Shown piece after piece: positions 26,664 to 41,200 of a stretch of 64,000 bases of DNA; the stretch's first letter is position 1, and each line of letters begins with the position of its first letter. The notes below the pieces were generated by a model. The model saw only the letters and a list, made by a program, of their open reading frames with translations, did no database searches and had not been told where the DNA came from. Position numbers and translations under genes: made by a program. The DNA comes from Holacanthus passer (lineage: Eukaryota; Chordata; Actinopteri; Pomacanthidae): assembly GCA_025331565.1 (NCBI GenBank), contig JAFREQ010000103.1:921001-985000 (forward strand). Reading direction: 5' to 3'.

Positions 26664-28547
26664 TTTATTACAAAAAGATTTATTTTTTATACAACTGGAC
26701 GTAAAATTAGTAATGACATTCATCTACAGTTTCTCTAAATTAGACATCAGAATGAGTGCTGGGTATAGAAACATTTACAGTACAGAAAGATTAGGGTGCA
26801 TAGCAATAGAAGTGAAATCTGGCTATTGTGTTTTTACAGTACAGTAAAATTTTCAACCTTCTCCAACATCAACATGTTGAGGCCAAGAGGAAAAGGTATT
26901 TTATCATGTAAAAACTTTTTTTTTTTACTTTAAAAAATCATTTTGACAACTGCATAGACCAAATGCAATTAGGTACATTAGCTACTGTCTTCAACCTCAG
27001 GTAGATCTAGTACAAACGTACACATACAAATACAGTAACTTTACACTGCTGATAACATATTGTGAAGTGTGTGTGAAGGCCAGGCACAGTGCAACACTGA
27101 ACAGCCAAGGAAAATGTATTTCAATATTTTTTGCTGAAACAATATATATTGGTATCTTCAGGATCATGAATAAACCTCAGAGGAAATGCATGTAGTGTCT
27201 TACATGTTGCTTTGAAAGTTGAATAATACAATCAAGAACAGAATCTCTAAATGGATTGCAGGTCAAAAAAAAAAAAACAAGGCAGAAAATTAAAAATATA
27301 CTGCTTTTGGTAAAAGAGGATGGAAACAAGGAAAACTAAAGATTTCATTGAAAAAAAAAGTGTTCAACCAGACATCACCTCCAGTGCATCTCATGAAAAA
27401 TGAATTCTCTTACTCATGACAACTGCCAAATTTCCCACTTATCTACAGTAGTTGGACACAGAAAAGTGCATTTTTATGAAAAAAATGTGCTACACAAAAC
27501 TTTCCCAGGAAGAACAGCGTTATAAAGAAAACAAAACATCTACATTTTCACAGTAATGTTCCATAGAAATACATACATCCAAAGGCAAAACCAATCCTGA
27601 GAAAATAATCTCTACAAATCAACAATGACCTGTCGTACTTTAGTGCATTGTTCAGTGCACAATCTCCAGTGTTTAAAACATCCTTACAATAAAGAACAAT
27701 AAAAAATACATAATGATCTGAAAGCATGGTGTCAAAAAAAGGCAAAAGACAAAAACAGTGTGGCCCTGCCAACAATGTCATCTTCATGGCATAAAATGAA
27801 AACAAAAATATCTCAAAGTTGAAGGACAGCATACCTTCACATACTTAAGGTTTTGGTATATGTATTTTTTTGGACGCTAGTTGGGGCAGTCAGACAGTAC
27901 AACACCTTTACATACCATGTACAAATGTATTCTTCCTGTATGCTTTTAAATCAGTTCCACCACATTACTGCCCATGTCAGAGCATTACTCTCAAGTTCTG
28001 GTAACCGTCTGACTTTGCTCATCTTTACAACCAAAAAAGAATAAAAAGCTAGAAAGAAAATGAAATCTGATTTAAGCAAGGCTCTGGCTATCATGCAATA
28101 AGCATCCATGCAGAACTTTTCAATTCCTACTCTCTATGCAATCAGATACTACTGTATGAAATGCAACAGGGGACAAACAAAATCTTTGTCTTGCGTCCGG
28201 ACTGACCTCCTCATTGTCCACACAGAGAAGACATGATCTTTAGCCAGACTTCTCAAAGTAAAAGACCCTTTAGCATCTGGTGACCTCAGCTGTACTTTTC
28301 TGTCAGTGTCGGCTTTTCAGATGTGACAGATGCATTGTTTTTTTTGGTCCCTCGATCACGTTGCTTCTGCTTATCGCTCTGCTCCAGGGCCCCAAGGCTG
28401 TGTTTGGGTTCAGTGCTGCAGCGTACACATGGCGCTCAGGGGCAGAGGTAATCATGTGGGTAACCTCTCAGCTTCGTCTACAGGGTGCACAAGAATGAAA
28501 ACAGAAAGGGTGGAGGTTAACTCACCATCTCAAGTTGCAAGTCCTTT
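26664..28547 (-). other. Probable 3' untranslated region of the spectraplakin tail gene
   Basis: No coding frame lies downstream of the stop. The minus strand carries AATAAA at 26664-26669 and again at 26679-26684. Using either gives a 3' UTR of about 1.9 kb. The stretch is AT-rich and notably free of the dispersed repeats that flank it, as expected of a transcribed UTR. Confidence 0.5.
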
Positions 28548-29293
28548 TCATGTTTGCGTATCCAGTGAGCAATGAAACTCTGCAGTGTGCATGAAAAAGC
28601 AAATTTCTGTCAAAATAACTGAGATGACTGGCTGACCTGATGGCGAGGGTGAATTGTCCTCCCCCGTTGTGACAAACTGTAGATCTGACCCCAAAGCAGC
28701 AATGGAGCTCCTGGGACGAATGCAGCGGTCACCTGAGAAACTTCTGCGGAGTAATGCCTACAGCAAGACATGGTATGCTAATTAGAGCAAGATGGTAAAA
28801 TAGCAGTTGTTAGTGCTCATGGAAAGTTGCTACATGGAATCCATTTTAACTAGTTAATTAAGTTAACATAAATTTGAAAATTTGTTGAGTAGAACTGGAA
28901 GATGTGCCTGACTTGTAACTAACATAAGTAATTATGTTTTGAGTAATTCATGTATGTAAAGATATACTTCACTAAAAAAAAGACACAGTGGAAAAAAAGG
29001 TAAATGCAGGGCAAAACCTCTCAGGGATGGTCTTGTTATTAACATGATATTTTGTTATTACAATACCACATGTATCAGCCCGATCATTCCATTATAAAAA
29101 CAGGATGTTGCTGCAGCCACTGTAACAGCAAACAGCTTTTGACTTGCCTTGCGTGTCATGGGGCTGGTGGGGGCGGAGGCACTGCTGTACAGGCTGAGGC
29201 TTGAGTTAGACCTGCTGACAGTCAAACCCTTAGAGGAGCTTCCTGCAGGAGACAAATACTTCTCCTTGATCTTCAGGTTGGTCCTGCCTTTCA
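28548..29293 (-). other. Short divergent C-terminal tail (exons 37-39), with a GC-AG intron
   Basis: Exon 37 (29293-29148) begins with the family motif KGRTNL and then a Ser-rich stretch (SRSNSSLSLYSSASAPTSP). It ends MTRK at CGCAAG|GCAAGT, a good GC-type donor; reading through instead would end about 30 residues later. Exon 38 (28757-28637) reads ALLRRSFSGDRCIRPRSS and on to GEDNSPSPS. Exon 39 starts at 28579 and stops at 28548-28550 (EFHCSLDTQT). Retaining the last intron gives the same stop frame. The GSR repeats and the SxIP EB1-binding motif typical of MACF1/dystonin tails are not visible, so plus-end tracking may be lost. The last two exons are less certain than the rest. Confidence 0.7.
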
Positions 29294-32200
29294 CTGTTGG
29301 TCACACAGCAGGAGAGTTTAACAAGAACAATGTGAACATGTGGAATTTAGAGCAGCCTCTCCATAATAACCATGATCAAAACTTAACCAGAAACAAATAT
29401 TTAATGGAACACGGTGACATGCTTTCATAGATGCATGCATGCTCAACCATCTCACAATGCAAACTGAAAAACAGAACCTAAAATTTAAGTTGCATGGTTT
29501 TTTATATGTAGAACGCTTGTATGACCTTAGAAAAAAAGGTTCATCACCAGTAACGTGACCAGGTACCAGGTGCTGAAGACTTGCCATACTGCAGTAAATA
29601 ATAGCTTGTCATTAAAAAAATGTGAGCTCTGTTTTGTTAAGAACTGCTGAAAGTTGAGAGTACTGACCTCTGCAGGGGTCGTTCTTGACCAGGAACTCAT
29701 CCAGAGCGGTCCAGCCTCCTCCCACCCTGACCATCAATGTGCTACGCAGGATACGAACCATCCGCAACTGCTGGGAATCTCCAAACTGCCGCCGTCAGAT
29801 AAAATACGTATTTCAAGTTAAAGTTTTTGAAGCACTCGTTGCTGCATCATCTTCACACTGCATTCCTAAAATATTGCTGATGTTTCCCGTAGGCCATGTT
29901 CTTTCCAGTCACCCAGGCATCACATGTTAATTCCAAACAAACCGGAAATGTTAAGCATGTGTGTCCACTGCACATCAGAGGACTAAACAGTTGCTTTAAT
30001 ATTTTTTAAAATGTTAAAATGACTTACCCTGTATCTATTGGCACTTATTTGCTCCACTTGGAACCTCTTGGGACAGTTACACTGCGATACCTGTCGACTC
30101 ACCTAAAGAAGGCAAAGTAATGAGAGTAAGACAGTAAGTGTCACAACGCGTCAATCAAACTGAATTTGCGTGTCTCCCCATGCACACGCTGTTCATACCT
30201 CTTCATTGATTTGATCTGCATCCAGCGTTTTCCTGTAGGGATCTCTGCTCGGGTGAAGCGCGCTCACAAACTCGTAGTAGTCAATGAAGCCGTCGCTGTT
30301 CATGTCGAAGATGTTCGCCACTGCATTCATCTCCAGAGAGTTGGTGGGGAATTCTACAGTACGGAGGCATAGTCTACTTTGTTAATTCATTTCAATAATG
30401 ATAATAGGGTGGAATTTTGGGGTCACAACATTCAGATTGATGAGTGTGATTTCAGATGCTGGCAATTTGAATTCTATGGTAACTTAAAATGAGTGATACA
30501 TGAATCAAAACACTGTACTAATTTATGATGACTTACTGGAGGCAAGGACATAATCAACAAACTCCTTCTGGCTGATGCGTCCATCTTGGTCCCGGTCGAT
30601 GCTGCGGAACACGTCTAAGATCCGTGACTTCAAATGACTAATCCACTGTATGTAACGCTTTCGCCAAATATTGAAATCGAAGTTTGCAAATTCTTCCATC
30701 TGTCCAGAAATGCAAAATATCACAACATCTGTGTTGGTTATTATATTAAGAGGTGACGTTTTGTAATGTTAGATTTCTTACAAACATGTACAAAGGGCTA
30801 TACTGGCCTGCTCTTTAAAAAAAAGTGCAATAACCTCTTTGAGCGCTTGCTGGTGCTGTTCTAGATGTTTCTGTCTCGCCACAGCCAGGAGCCAAAGTTT
30901 CTGCCACTGACTAACCAGCTGACTGAGCTCTGGGGTCTGGGGTTCAAGGTGCTCCAGGGGAACCGGTACAACAGGCTGGAGCTTCAGAGTGCTCCTCCTC
31001 TCTGGATGGAGAAACAGCAACATGGAAGTCTGGAATCTCATCAACATTTGCATTGTGTTAGCAGAACTATATTGTGTACACGGCGGCTTACTTGTGAGTG
31101 GACGTTTGCTGGGAGAAACTTGTTTAGAGATGCTCTTGTGTTTGCAGGACTTTGTAGCATTTTCGACCTCTGGAAACTTTTTATTCAACTCCTCCATGAA
31201 TACCTGCAGAGGGAAATGATCGGTGAGAATACGATACATTAAAGATGCTTCTCATTGTTGTGTAAGTGGTCAATTTTGTTAGTGTTGCATTTTAAAGACC
31301 CATCCTGACCATTCCTGGGTATGTAATGGAGTAGAGAAGTAGCCTGTATGTGACAGAGAAGTTAGTAAGATGTTACAGTAGGTAGCTTATAGAAGAGAGA
31401 AAAATCGTACTGCGTGCTGCTCGATCAGTTCTTGGTTCTGCTCTGTGGTCTCAGCTGGAGACTCTTGATCTCTGAGGCTGAGGGCTTCTTCCGCCGAGGA
31501 GATCCAGTCCAGCAGCCTCTGGACTTCCTCCCTCTCTGCCTCCAGTGCTGCCAAGCTGGCCTCGATCTTCTGACCCTGCTGCTGAGCCCAGGTCTGAACC
31601 TGACTCAGAAAACAAGGAGGGGGAGGAAATGACACCATCAGATGCTTTCAAATGTTGACACTGTTTTACAGTTAAGAAATTGCTAAAGATATTGCAACAT
31701 TGTCCTTCTGTCTTCAGACATTTTCAGGTACCTAAATGATATCAAGTAATAGTTTCTTAAATAATCAGCTATTTATCATGTATTTAATGCATAGGGAAAA
31801 TAAATGTTGCTCATCATGCAGGCACGCACCTCCTCATAGCGGGTCTTGGTGACACTGATCCAAGATTTTAGGGTGATGATGGAGTCCGGGTGACAGGAGG
31901 CCAGGATCTCCTCACCCAGACAATGGATGTTCTGTAACTCCACCGCCTGAGCCTGCAAGGCACCCATCGATTCCTGTAGGGGGGCAGAAAAACAGGATTC
32001 ATTCATCATCCAATAAAACATATATTCTTATCCTACATGAGAATGAGCCAATAGCTTGGCATTCAAATAAAATTCCATTCATTTCAAACATGTAGTTCAT
32101 TGTTGATTTGTGAAGTGTTGAAGAAGAAGTTTGTGGTTAAACATCAAGGTACTAACAAATGGTCAGAGTATTTGTCCTTCAACCAGTTTAAAGGGTTCAA

Positions 32201-35200
32201 GCACGAATGTAAATATCCACCCTGCTTAACTACCCTTGATAATACTGAATCCTTATCTGCACTGACTTGTTGTTCTGAAGCAAACCCTGACCTTTGATCT
32301 CCCCGAAAGCAGACAAGAAGGGAACAATGTATTTTCCTAGAGAGTGATAAAGTATCATATTATACTGACCTTGTGTTGTTTGCGGAAAGCAAGCAAACCT
32401 TCCTCCTCCTCTGGTATCACCCCATATTTCAGTACCCTCTCTGCCTCAGTGAGGCGCTCCATGAAAGAGTGGACAAGGCCATCAAACTTTTCAGCCTAAC
32501 GAGAACAAAGACAAAGATTAAGATGAGAGCGGGGGTTGGCCCTACTTATCCACTTTTATTATTGGTCAGATATCAGCCAATCAACAGCTATTTTATTGTT
32601 TATGACCACAGCATCCAGCGAGCTGAATTTTATGTACGGATGATTGCATATTGACAGCTTCAGTCCAACAGTACCATAAGTATAAGTATCCGAATTTAAA
32701 AGTTCATTTTGGATACCTTTCGCCTTTGACATCTGTGAGACCTACCTGCTGGAGCGCAGCCTCCAGTCTGTCTTGCTTGCTGACTGACAGTTTGCACACA
32801 GCCTCCCAGCGGCCCTCCAGCTCATCCATCTGCTCCTGCAGCCAGTGAGCGTCAGCTGTGCTGCTCCTGGTCAGGTCCCTCACAGAGCGCTTTAGGGTCC
32901 TAATGCATCCAGCTCGCTTCCCTAACTCCTTTTGAAAGGCCTAAGGGAAAGAACATTTTCTGAGAAACTGCAATTTTAGCTACAAGAAATGTGAAGAAAC
33001 TGGCACAAAACATGCAATGTGAAGTCGGTGTAATTTGATATGAAATGATTGCCAGTTTAATAGAATCAGTGTAAACAAATCACAGAAAACGTCATCAGCA
33101 GTTATACCAAGGCATGACAATTACTTTTACAGATACACAAATATTTTATACAAATTAAGATGAATGCTTTGTTTCTATTGTTTTTATTGTATTTTGATCT
33201 GCTTAACATTGTGAGTTATTTATGCCACACGTTGAAATGAATGATGGGTATTTTACCTTGTGCTTGTCTATCAGATTGTGCACCATGTCTTTGTCTCCAC
33301 CAACAGGAACGTCCTCAGCCAGCTGGGGCTCTGCTCTGTACAGCCAGTCATTCAGGGCCTGGAGAGCATCTGTGAATCTGCCTGAGAACAGCAGTGCTTC
33401 CTCCAGCTTGTGCTGCCTGGGAGAAGTAAAACAGAATATTTGGTACATTTCCCAAGATCAGGATTTCTTAATGCTTGGTAGAAACTTGAATGCGTTCCTA
33501 TCTTATGTATCATACCTCTCCATAGACTTGCCACTGATGGTGTCCCACGTGTCTTTGAGCTCAGCCAGTAGATTTTCCAGATGCTGTCTGTCGTGGCTGG
33601 TTTGAGCTCTTTCATGAAGGTTGCGTCCATTCTTCGATGTAGCTTCATACATCGGCCTCTTTGACCTCAGCAGTTTCTGGAACTCCTAATTACAAAGTAA
33701 GCGGTCAGTGAAGTCATTATAACATATAAACCAAGGTTATATTCATTGTGATGTTACTGCACCTTCTGCTCAGTCAGTTGTTGTTTAATCTCCTCATGGG
33801 ACACAGCAATCTCTTTATGTGTGTCTAATGTCTGTTCTACCTCCGTCATCCAGTCCACTAGCAGGCGCCATGATTCATTAAACTGAAATATGAGAAATTA
33901 TATAAATATATTGTATGAATAGTTTGAATGCATGGATTTATAGTGGAGTCTCTATAGTGGTGTACCTGTTTGGCACTCTTTTTGACCTCCTCCAGCATCC
34001 TGCCTCTTTCTGAAGTTCGCTGCTGTAGCTTCTTGTAGCGATCCTGGACGGTCATGATTAGGTTATGAATGACATCACAGTCTTCCTTCCTGCTCAGCTC
34101 TGTTAGTCTACGGGCTGTGTTCTCCACTGTGGTCTTCTTCTCACCGTGGCCGTTCACCTCGTTCACCAGTGTCTGGACAAATACAAAGTATTACATGAGC
34201 CAATGAATACTTCCAAATGTGATGTGTAACTCTGGATGTCAAGCAGACTACAGCAGGTGTAAAAAAAAAAAAAGACCTACTCTGTGATCCTGCAGTTGAC
34301 TACAAACTGTGTCCAGAACAAAGCTGGGAGCAGGAAGAAGCCCAATAGACTCTTCACACTTGCTCATCTTAGTGAGAAGTTCCTGGACGTTACTGTGGAA
34401 CTCCTTGGCCAGACTCAGTCCTTCTGTAAGCTTTGCCTGTGGGAACAGCACAACATTATATAATCATGCAATAAATTAATGATAAATCAACAGGATGAGA
34501 TATTTAAATGAAGAGTGAAATAACCTTTCGCTCCTGGACTTTGCTGTACACAGAGGCCCATTTCTGTTCAAGAATAGAAAGGCTGTGTTCAGTGCTCGAT
34601 CCCCGGACGACGTTGCCGCTCTCCAGCATCCTGTGGATGGCATTCTTCACATCTGTGTAGGCGTGGAGCTTTGACTCCATCTCATTGCACAACTCCTTTT
34701 GTGGGTGAGAAGAAGAAAGAGAGTTTTTAGGCAAGAAATATTCTTTTTACTGGGTTACAAATGTTTAAATTCTTGCATACAGCATCTCTTTATTTTTACA
34801 GTTAAAAGTCTGGACCATTTTACCAAGTGTGCATTGAGCCTTTCACTGGCCGAGTCCGGCATGCTCCACATGGTTTTAGAAGAGGACAGTCTCAGGTCTG
34901 TGTTCTCCAGCCACTGCAGGAGATCCTGAATCTCCATCGTAACATCTTGTACCTGCAGTAAAAACAACAGAATAAATACAAATGCCTCCTATAGACAATG
35001 TGGGCGTGAGTTCACTATAATAATGGCAAACATTTTGTCGTGTGACATCAATTGCCGTCATCCTTTGTATTACATTTTCATTTTTAATGACTGCCTGAGA
35101 AATTATTATTTGGTTATCACGATGCATTTGTAATAAAAATTCATAGTTTCATTTTAAACTCTACCTTCATTTATGACAATAAAAGCCACATGTTTAAATT

Positions 35201-38200
35201 TGGAGTTGCATCTCTATTCACTTTTACAAATAACCACAAGAGGGCGCTGTAATACACTCATAATATAATGAATGAGGCATAAATTGCAGTATAGGTAAGG
35301 AAAATGTCGCCTAATGTATTGCATTGCATTGTATTATACATACAGTTAATATTTTTTCTATTCTAATGAAACTGTAACAAAAAAAAGGATCTGTTTTCCT
35401 CTCTTCACCTGACTCAGTCTGTTCTCTAATTCCAGCTGCCTGCGTTCAGTCTCACAGCGGACAAACTCCCAGCTTTCATTGAGCTCCTCCAGCCGAGACT
35501 GCAGACCATGTGGGCTGTCCCCGGACCCGACCTCCAGCAGGCCCCTGCCCGCCTGGTTCAGGGACTCCATCGTGCGAATGTGGGACATGACATCATTACG
35601 CAAGACCTTGGAGAAGGAACAAGCAATAGGGGTCAGAGTTTTATCATGGTATCAGTGTCTGCGTGATTCAGATGTGTTGCTTGGAGGTGTTAGGAGCTCA
35701 GTGCATTCTGGTCTGAGTTGTATCTGGGGACAAAAACGTGCACTGTTGTCAGACGATTCTAGCAGTGTGCATCGTTGGTAAAATATAAATGAACAGAAAT
35801 AATACATAAGGTACAGACACAATGGTGAGCATTTTCAGGAAACAGAAGTCTGCAGTGTTATCTAGCAGATAAACCCACAGCTCTGTGAGAAGAGTTCCAG
35901 GGTTTTCTGAGACCTTCAAAGTCTAAAAGATTACACTACAGCCTACCTATGACAGTGCAACAGTATAATGAAGGGCTTATTTGGAAATGTCCCGCTCTCT
36001 GTAATATTGTATTTAAGCCACCACTAACCTTGTGTTTGGCCAGCTCTATTTCACAGGCCTGCAGGTCGATGCTGATTGGCTGGCTGCCCTGGAGTTGTTC
36101 AGCAGTCCTGGAAAGCCACGTGTGCAGCTCATCCAGTGTGTTTTGAAACTGACCCAGACCCAGCAGAGCACACTCCAGTTGATGCTGGTGGCAGGACAGG
36201 AAATATATTTATTTACACTCTCTGGCTAAATGTAATTTCCACATCAAATGTAATAAATAACACGGTGCATACAGAGGATTATAGAGGCATATAATGATAT
36301 CTTGCTTGCACACTCTCACCTGCCTGCCGACTGTCTCTGACTCCAAGCTGTCCCAGCGCTGTCTGAAGTCACACAGCGGTGAGACGGAGCCTGGACGCTC
36401 CGAGCCTGGAGAGAGCCGGCACACAAAGCGATGGTTCAAGCTTTCTATCTCTATTTTCTTCTGGTAAAGTTCTCGCTTAAATTCCTGAAGGAAAAAAAAC
36501 AGACAGAATATATGTTTGGACTCACATTAGGTTAGCTATCATGATTGATAGGTTTTTATAAAACACACATATCCAAAAGCACGGTCTCTTTATAACATGA
36601 GACCAACAGAAAAAAACTTCAGCATATGAACTCACCTTGAGATCACATAGCTGCTCTTTGACTGATTCCAGGTCAGTTCCTACCATGAACTCTTCAGTAG
36701 ACCTCAGCTCAGCAGACTTCAGCCACTCAAAAAGACCCTATTGGCAAAACAATAACAGATGATGCATTAAAGCACAATAAATTACATGCTGTATAATTTT
36801 ATCGTTGAATACATTTTGTTCTCAACAACCAAACATGTAACCCTGTTGCCATATCCAGCTGGATATATTTCACAGAACTTTCTTTTGATACTACACACAG
36901 TGCGCACCATTTAACTCATTTGCCTTTGGCAGAGGAGCACACAACCTGTCAGCCACTCATAAGAAAAGCTACAGGGAGTAAGAGCCTGAATTTCATGCAA
37001 CAGAATTAAAAGACAGGCTTTGGCAGGAAGCCGTCACACTACATGAGTCAGGCTGTGGTGGCCAAAGTGTCCTGTTTGATATGGCTATGATACTGACCAA
37101 GAAATATGTGTTTGTACACGGGTATACATATACGCATACTACAAGACTATACTGTACTGACACACACCTGCATAGTGTCTTGATAATGTAGTGCCATCTG
37201 CAAAGACTCCTCCAGCTTTTTGTGGCATTCGTTCCACAGTTTGCTCAAGTTGTTCCATGTGCAGTAGAGCTTTAAGACAGCAAAAAAGACATGGTTTGAA
37301 GTTAGCCAACCAAACATCAAGAGTTGAAAAGGATTTCATTCAAATGTCATGGAATTCTTACTTCATCTAGGCTCTTTGTGACATCTGGTTTGTCTGTATC
37401 CCCACATGCTGACATCAGATCCATTCCCAAAACGCCGAGCGTGTCCAGGTCTCCCTGTAAACTGTCAATATCCTCCCTGAGAGTCTGAAGGTGGAAAGGA
37501 TGGGAAAAGGTTATATAGTGCCTTATATATATCAACGTGGGTTTCTTATGCATGACTCCTTTAAGAGCTTCCAGACAGACCTGCATGGTTTCAAGGCTCT
37601 GGCGGATTGTTTCAGAGTCTCTCCGACTAGCATTGAGATCCAAAACTGCCTGCTGAGCATCGCTGAGAGCAGCCGTGACATCGCTGACATCACTCCAGAA
37701 CTTCAAGGCCAAGTCCAAGAGTTTGAGCAGCCAGCTTTCCCTCTCCTGGGCCTGAGTATGCGTCTCGTCCCACATCTGGGACAGGCTGGACACTCGCTCC
37801 TGAATTGCTAATATCACAAGGATATAACAGGGATATTGCTTAGAATCAACCACACTACTTGTAGCTCCACGTGTGCTAGGACAGTATCATATCAGTACAC
37901 AAACAAGATCACATTACCTGTGCCGACAGATCCGTCACCAGCTGCCTGGGTATTAGCCAGCAGCTCATCTGCCTGTGTTTTGACACTGCCGAGGCCCAGC
38001 TCCAGCTTGGACAGCTCAGCCAGGGTGTGCTTGTTGTCCTGCAGCTGCTCCTGGATCCTTGGGGTGAGGCCTTGAAGAGAGCTGGGAGTCTGTATGCGAC
38101 TGCGTAAGCGGTCGAGACTCTCTCTGATGAGGGTCATCCTCTCATTCAGCTGTAGGGACAAGAGAAGATATAAAGTTGTATGCATTGTGATATATTGGAC

Positions 38201-41200
38201 TGATATATTTCCTGCATAATTTGAAAGTTCTTACCTGCGTGAATCGAGGCAAAGACTCCTCGAGCAGATTAGCAGTCTCTCTGACCCGGTCCCTGATGGC
38301 TCTGTGCTGCTCCTCGGCCTCTGTGGCCTTTCGACAGAACCCATCCCCCTGAACGGGGTTTAGTTCTGACAAGCGTTTGGCCAGAGAGCATAAGCGTGCA
38401 ATCAAGGGTTTGTGTTCTGCGATAGACTCCCTCAGACCCTTAGCAGAAGAGACATAAAAAGAAGCAGAAGAACGTTTAACAACAATGGGATTTTAGTGTA
38501 ATCCCTAAAATGACAGGGGAAGGTTGAAAGAAATTACATTCACATCTCACTTTTCATGGCATACCTGAGAAAAACTGATATGCCATTATGGAACACTGGT
38601 GAAAAAGTAACCCTGTCAGGAAGTAGATTATACATGAACTGTACTTGAACAGAAAAGCCCAAAAGAAAATGGTGGCAGACTGCGGAGTATGAAAGGACGT
38701 CTTTGTTGAACTGGACAAAAAGGGGATGATCAAAAAAAAAAAAAGCAAAGAAAAGCTGGCACTCTAATGTGGAGAGGCAGGTTTCTTCTACCTGTAAGAG
38801 GTCTTGTTGTTCCCGAAATGCCTCATAGCTAATTGTGCTCAGGGAGAGCTGGCCAATTAGGGTTTGAGTTTCCTTAAGCCAGGGAGAAACCTCAGCGAGG
38901 CCCTCTGAGAACTGGAGGAGAAGCGACTGAGCATGCTCAAGCTGCAGGACCACATGGGAATTGGTGGCTGAGGTGGTGTTGCATTGTTCCTGTAGGGCCT
39001 CTAATGGAGTCTGCACAGACAGGTGACAGGAAAATAAAGAAATTAGAAATATACTTACATGTAAGCACACACATGAATTTATTTACATTGTCAGTAAAAT
39101 GGTCATAATAAATAAAACATACCCTCAAATCGCCTGTTTCTCCATCATCACTGTACGTCAGCAAGATTTCAGCGATCTTCACCATCTTCTCAATGTTGAA
39201 CCTGTGTTGGAGAATCTCTACTGCCAAAATCTGTTCAGGAGATGATACATCAAACTTACCAAAGATCATTTAAATGAATTTCTAAAACTTCAAAAATTAC
39301 AAATAATACAAACATCTACTGCTTTTTCAATTCAAAGAGAAAAAAAGGTTTATATAGTTAGTGATATTTGTATAATGTCCTGACCTTCTGCTCATAGAGC
39401 TGTTCTGCTATGAGCTCTGGTTCCAGATGAATGGTTTTCAGCTTCTCAAGGCTCAGCGCTGTGTCTCTGAACCAGGCCATCTCTTTCACCACTGCCTGCT
39501 CCAGCTGATGACGACATACTGCATGTTAGCACAGCATTATGAACAGCATCACTGAGACATGATGATATCATTACTGAAATCTAGCACCACATACTAGCAG
39601 CAGTATCATTCTGGGTTATAAATAATCAGAATTATAATTAATTTTATAATCAAGCGATATGATGGGTATACAAATTATGGTTAAATGTCCAAAGACATTT
39701 CATGAACATAAGTGAATAAATGAAATGTGTAAAGTGTGTGGGTCTCATGAAAACGTTCATGAAAAATATGCACAGAATACTAATAAGTAGTCTACAAAGT
39801 TGTATGTTATTTGGAAATGTGCAAATTAAACTTTGTTTGCTGTGCAATGCTGAGCTAAATAGATAAATCTGAGCACAAAATTAGCCAGATTTAATGATTC
39901 CAGTCAAAAGTGGCAAAAAAAATTAGCGATTACTAAATTCGGTTCTTGCAGCAAATATTATATTTAGGTGGATATTGATGAGGGAATGGCAACTTAAAAA
40001 AAAAAGCTTATAGCTAATCATAAAACAGAGTTTTTCTTTTCATTTAAAAAACAAAAAAAGGTCTGTATATATGTCAATAAGTAAACTTTTGCAAACTTCC
40101 ATTGAAAGCAGTTGTCAGTATTACTAAAGCATCTGACTGGTTCATTGTAGAACTAGTTGGGAACATTACCCTCTGTCTCTCGGCTGCACACAGTACTGCG
40201 TCTCCAGTATGCGTCTGAGCTCCCGCTGCACCCAGGAGCTCCCTTTCGATGCGGCCCAGCCACAAGTGGAGGTCCTCTTGGCTGGAGGTGCAGCGACTGG
40301 AGGCCTCCAGGGCCTGCTCCAGCCTCTGCAGCACGTCCAGGCTGCTCAGACTCAGCACAGAGCAACGGATACGCAGGGCGTCCGTCTTCTCCTGCACCTG
40401 CTGGGCCTCCTCCTCTGAAATGAAGAACGAATCACAGTCGCAGGGTAAGGCCAATATATATATATATTTTAATGCAGATATTCACAATATTCAAAATTAA
40501 TGACAGACCATGTTTTTAAGATAGATAGGATGCACTTCATCGTCATCAATAGATTTGAACATTTTACAGTAAAATGGTCTGCAGTTGCTACTTAGACATA
40601 AAGAACAAAATATTTGTGTTGGAATAGCTAATAGTCCATTGGTTTGTACCATATGTTGAGAGCATTACCTGAAATTGCTTCCATCAGATCATGTCCTGAC
40701 TTTTGTATTTTCCCTAGATCAGCAGTTTTGACTTGAATCTCTTCAACAACGGCCTACAAGAAAAATGAAAACATGTCAGAATTATAATTCCCCACGGTCA
40801 CGATACTGTTCATGCAGTTGAATTGTAAGTGGCAGATTTCCAACCTTGGCCCTGTCTGTGGCCTCTGAGAGATGCAGCATCACTCTCTCTGCATTTCGTA
40901 GTTCAGCGAGGGTCTGTTCCACAGATATGAGCCACTGCTGCAAGCTGTCTACTCCTTCCTGGAAGAGCTGGGCCCTGGGCAGAATGAGCTCCAGACTCGC
41001 TCTCCTACCAACAACAAAACATCCACCGGTTGTTAAAATCTGTGAGTAAGATTTGTATCATGGAGTCGGCCTTGCCGAATGAAAGTGTGGCATGGGCAGA
41101 AAAAGTAGCTGACCTTTGCTCGGCCTCTAGCTTTAAGGCCTCCCACTTCTGTTTGAGAGCAGAGAGCTTGACCTTTGCCTGCTCCCCCTCATCTCCTGGG

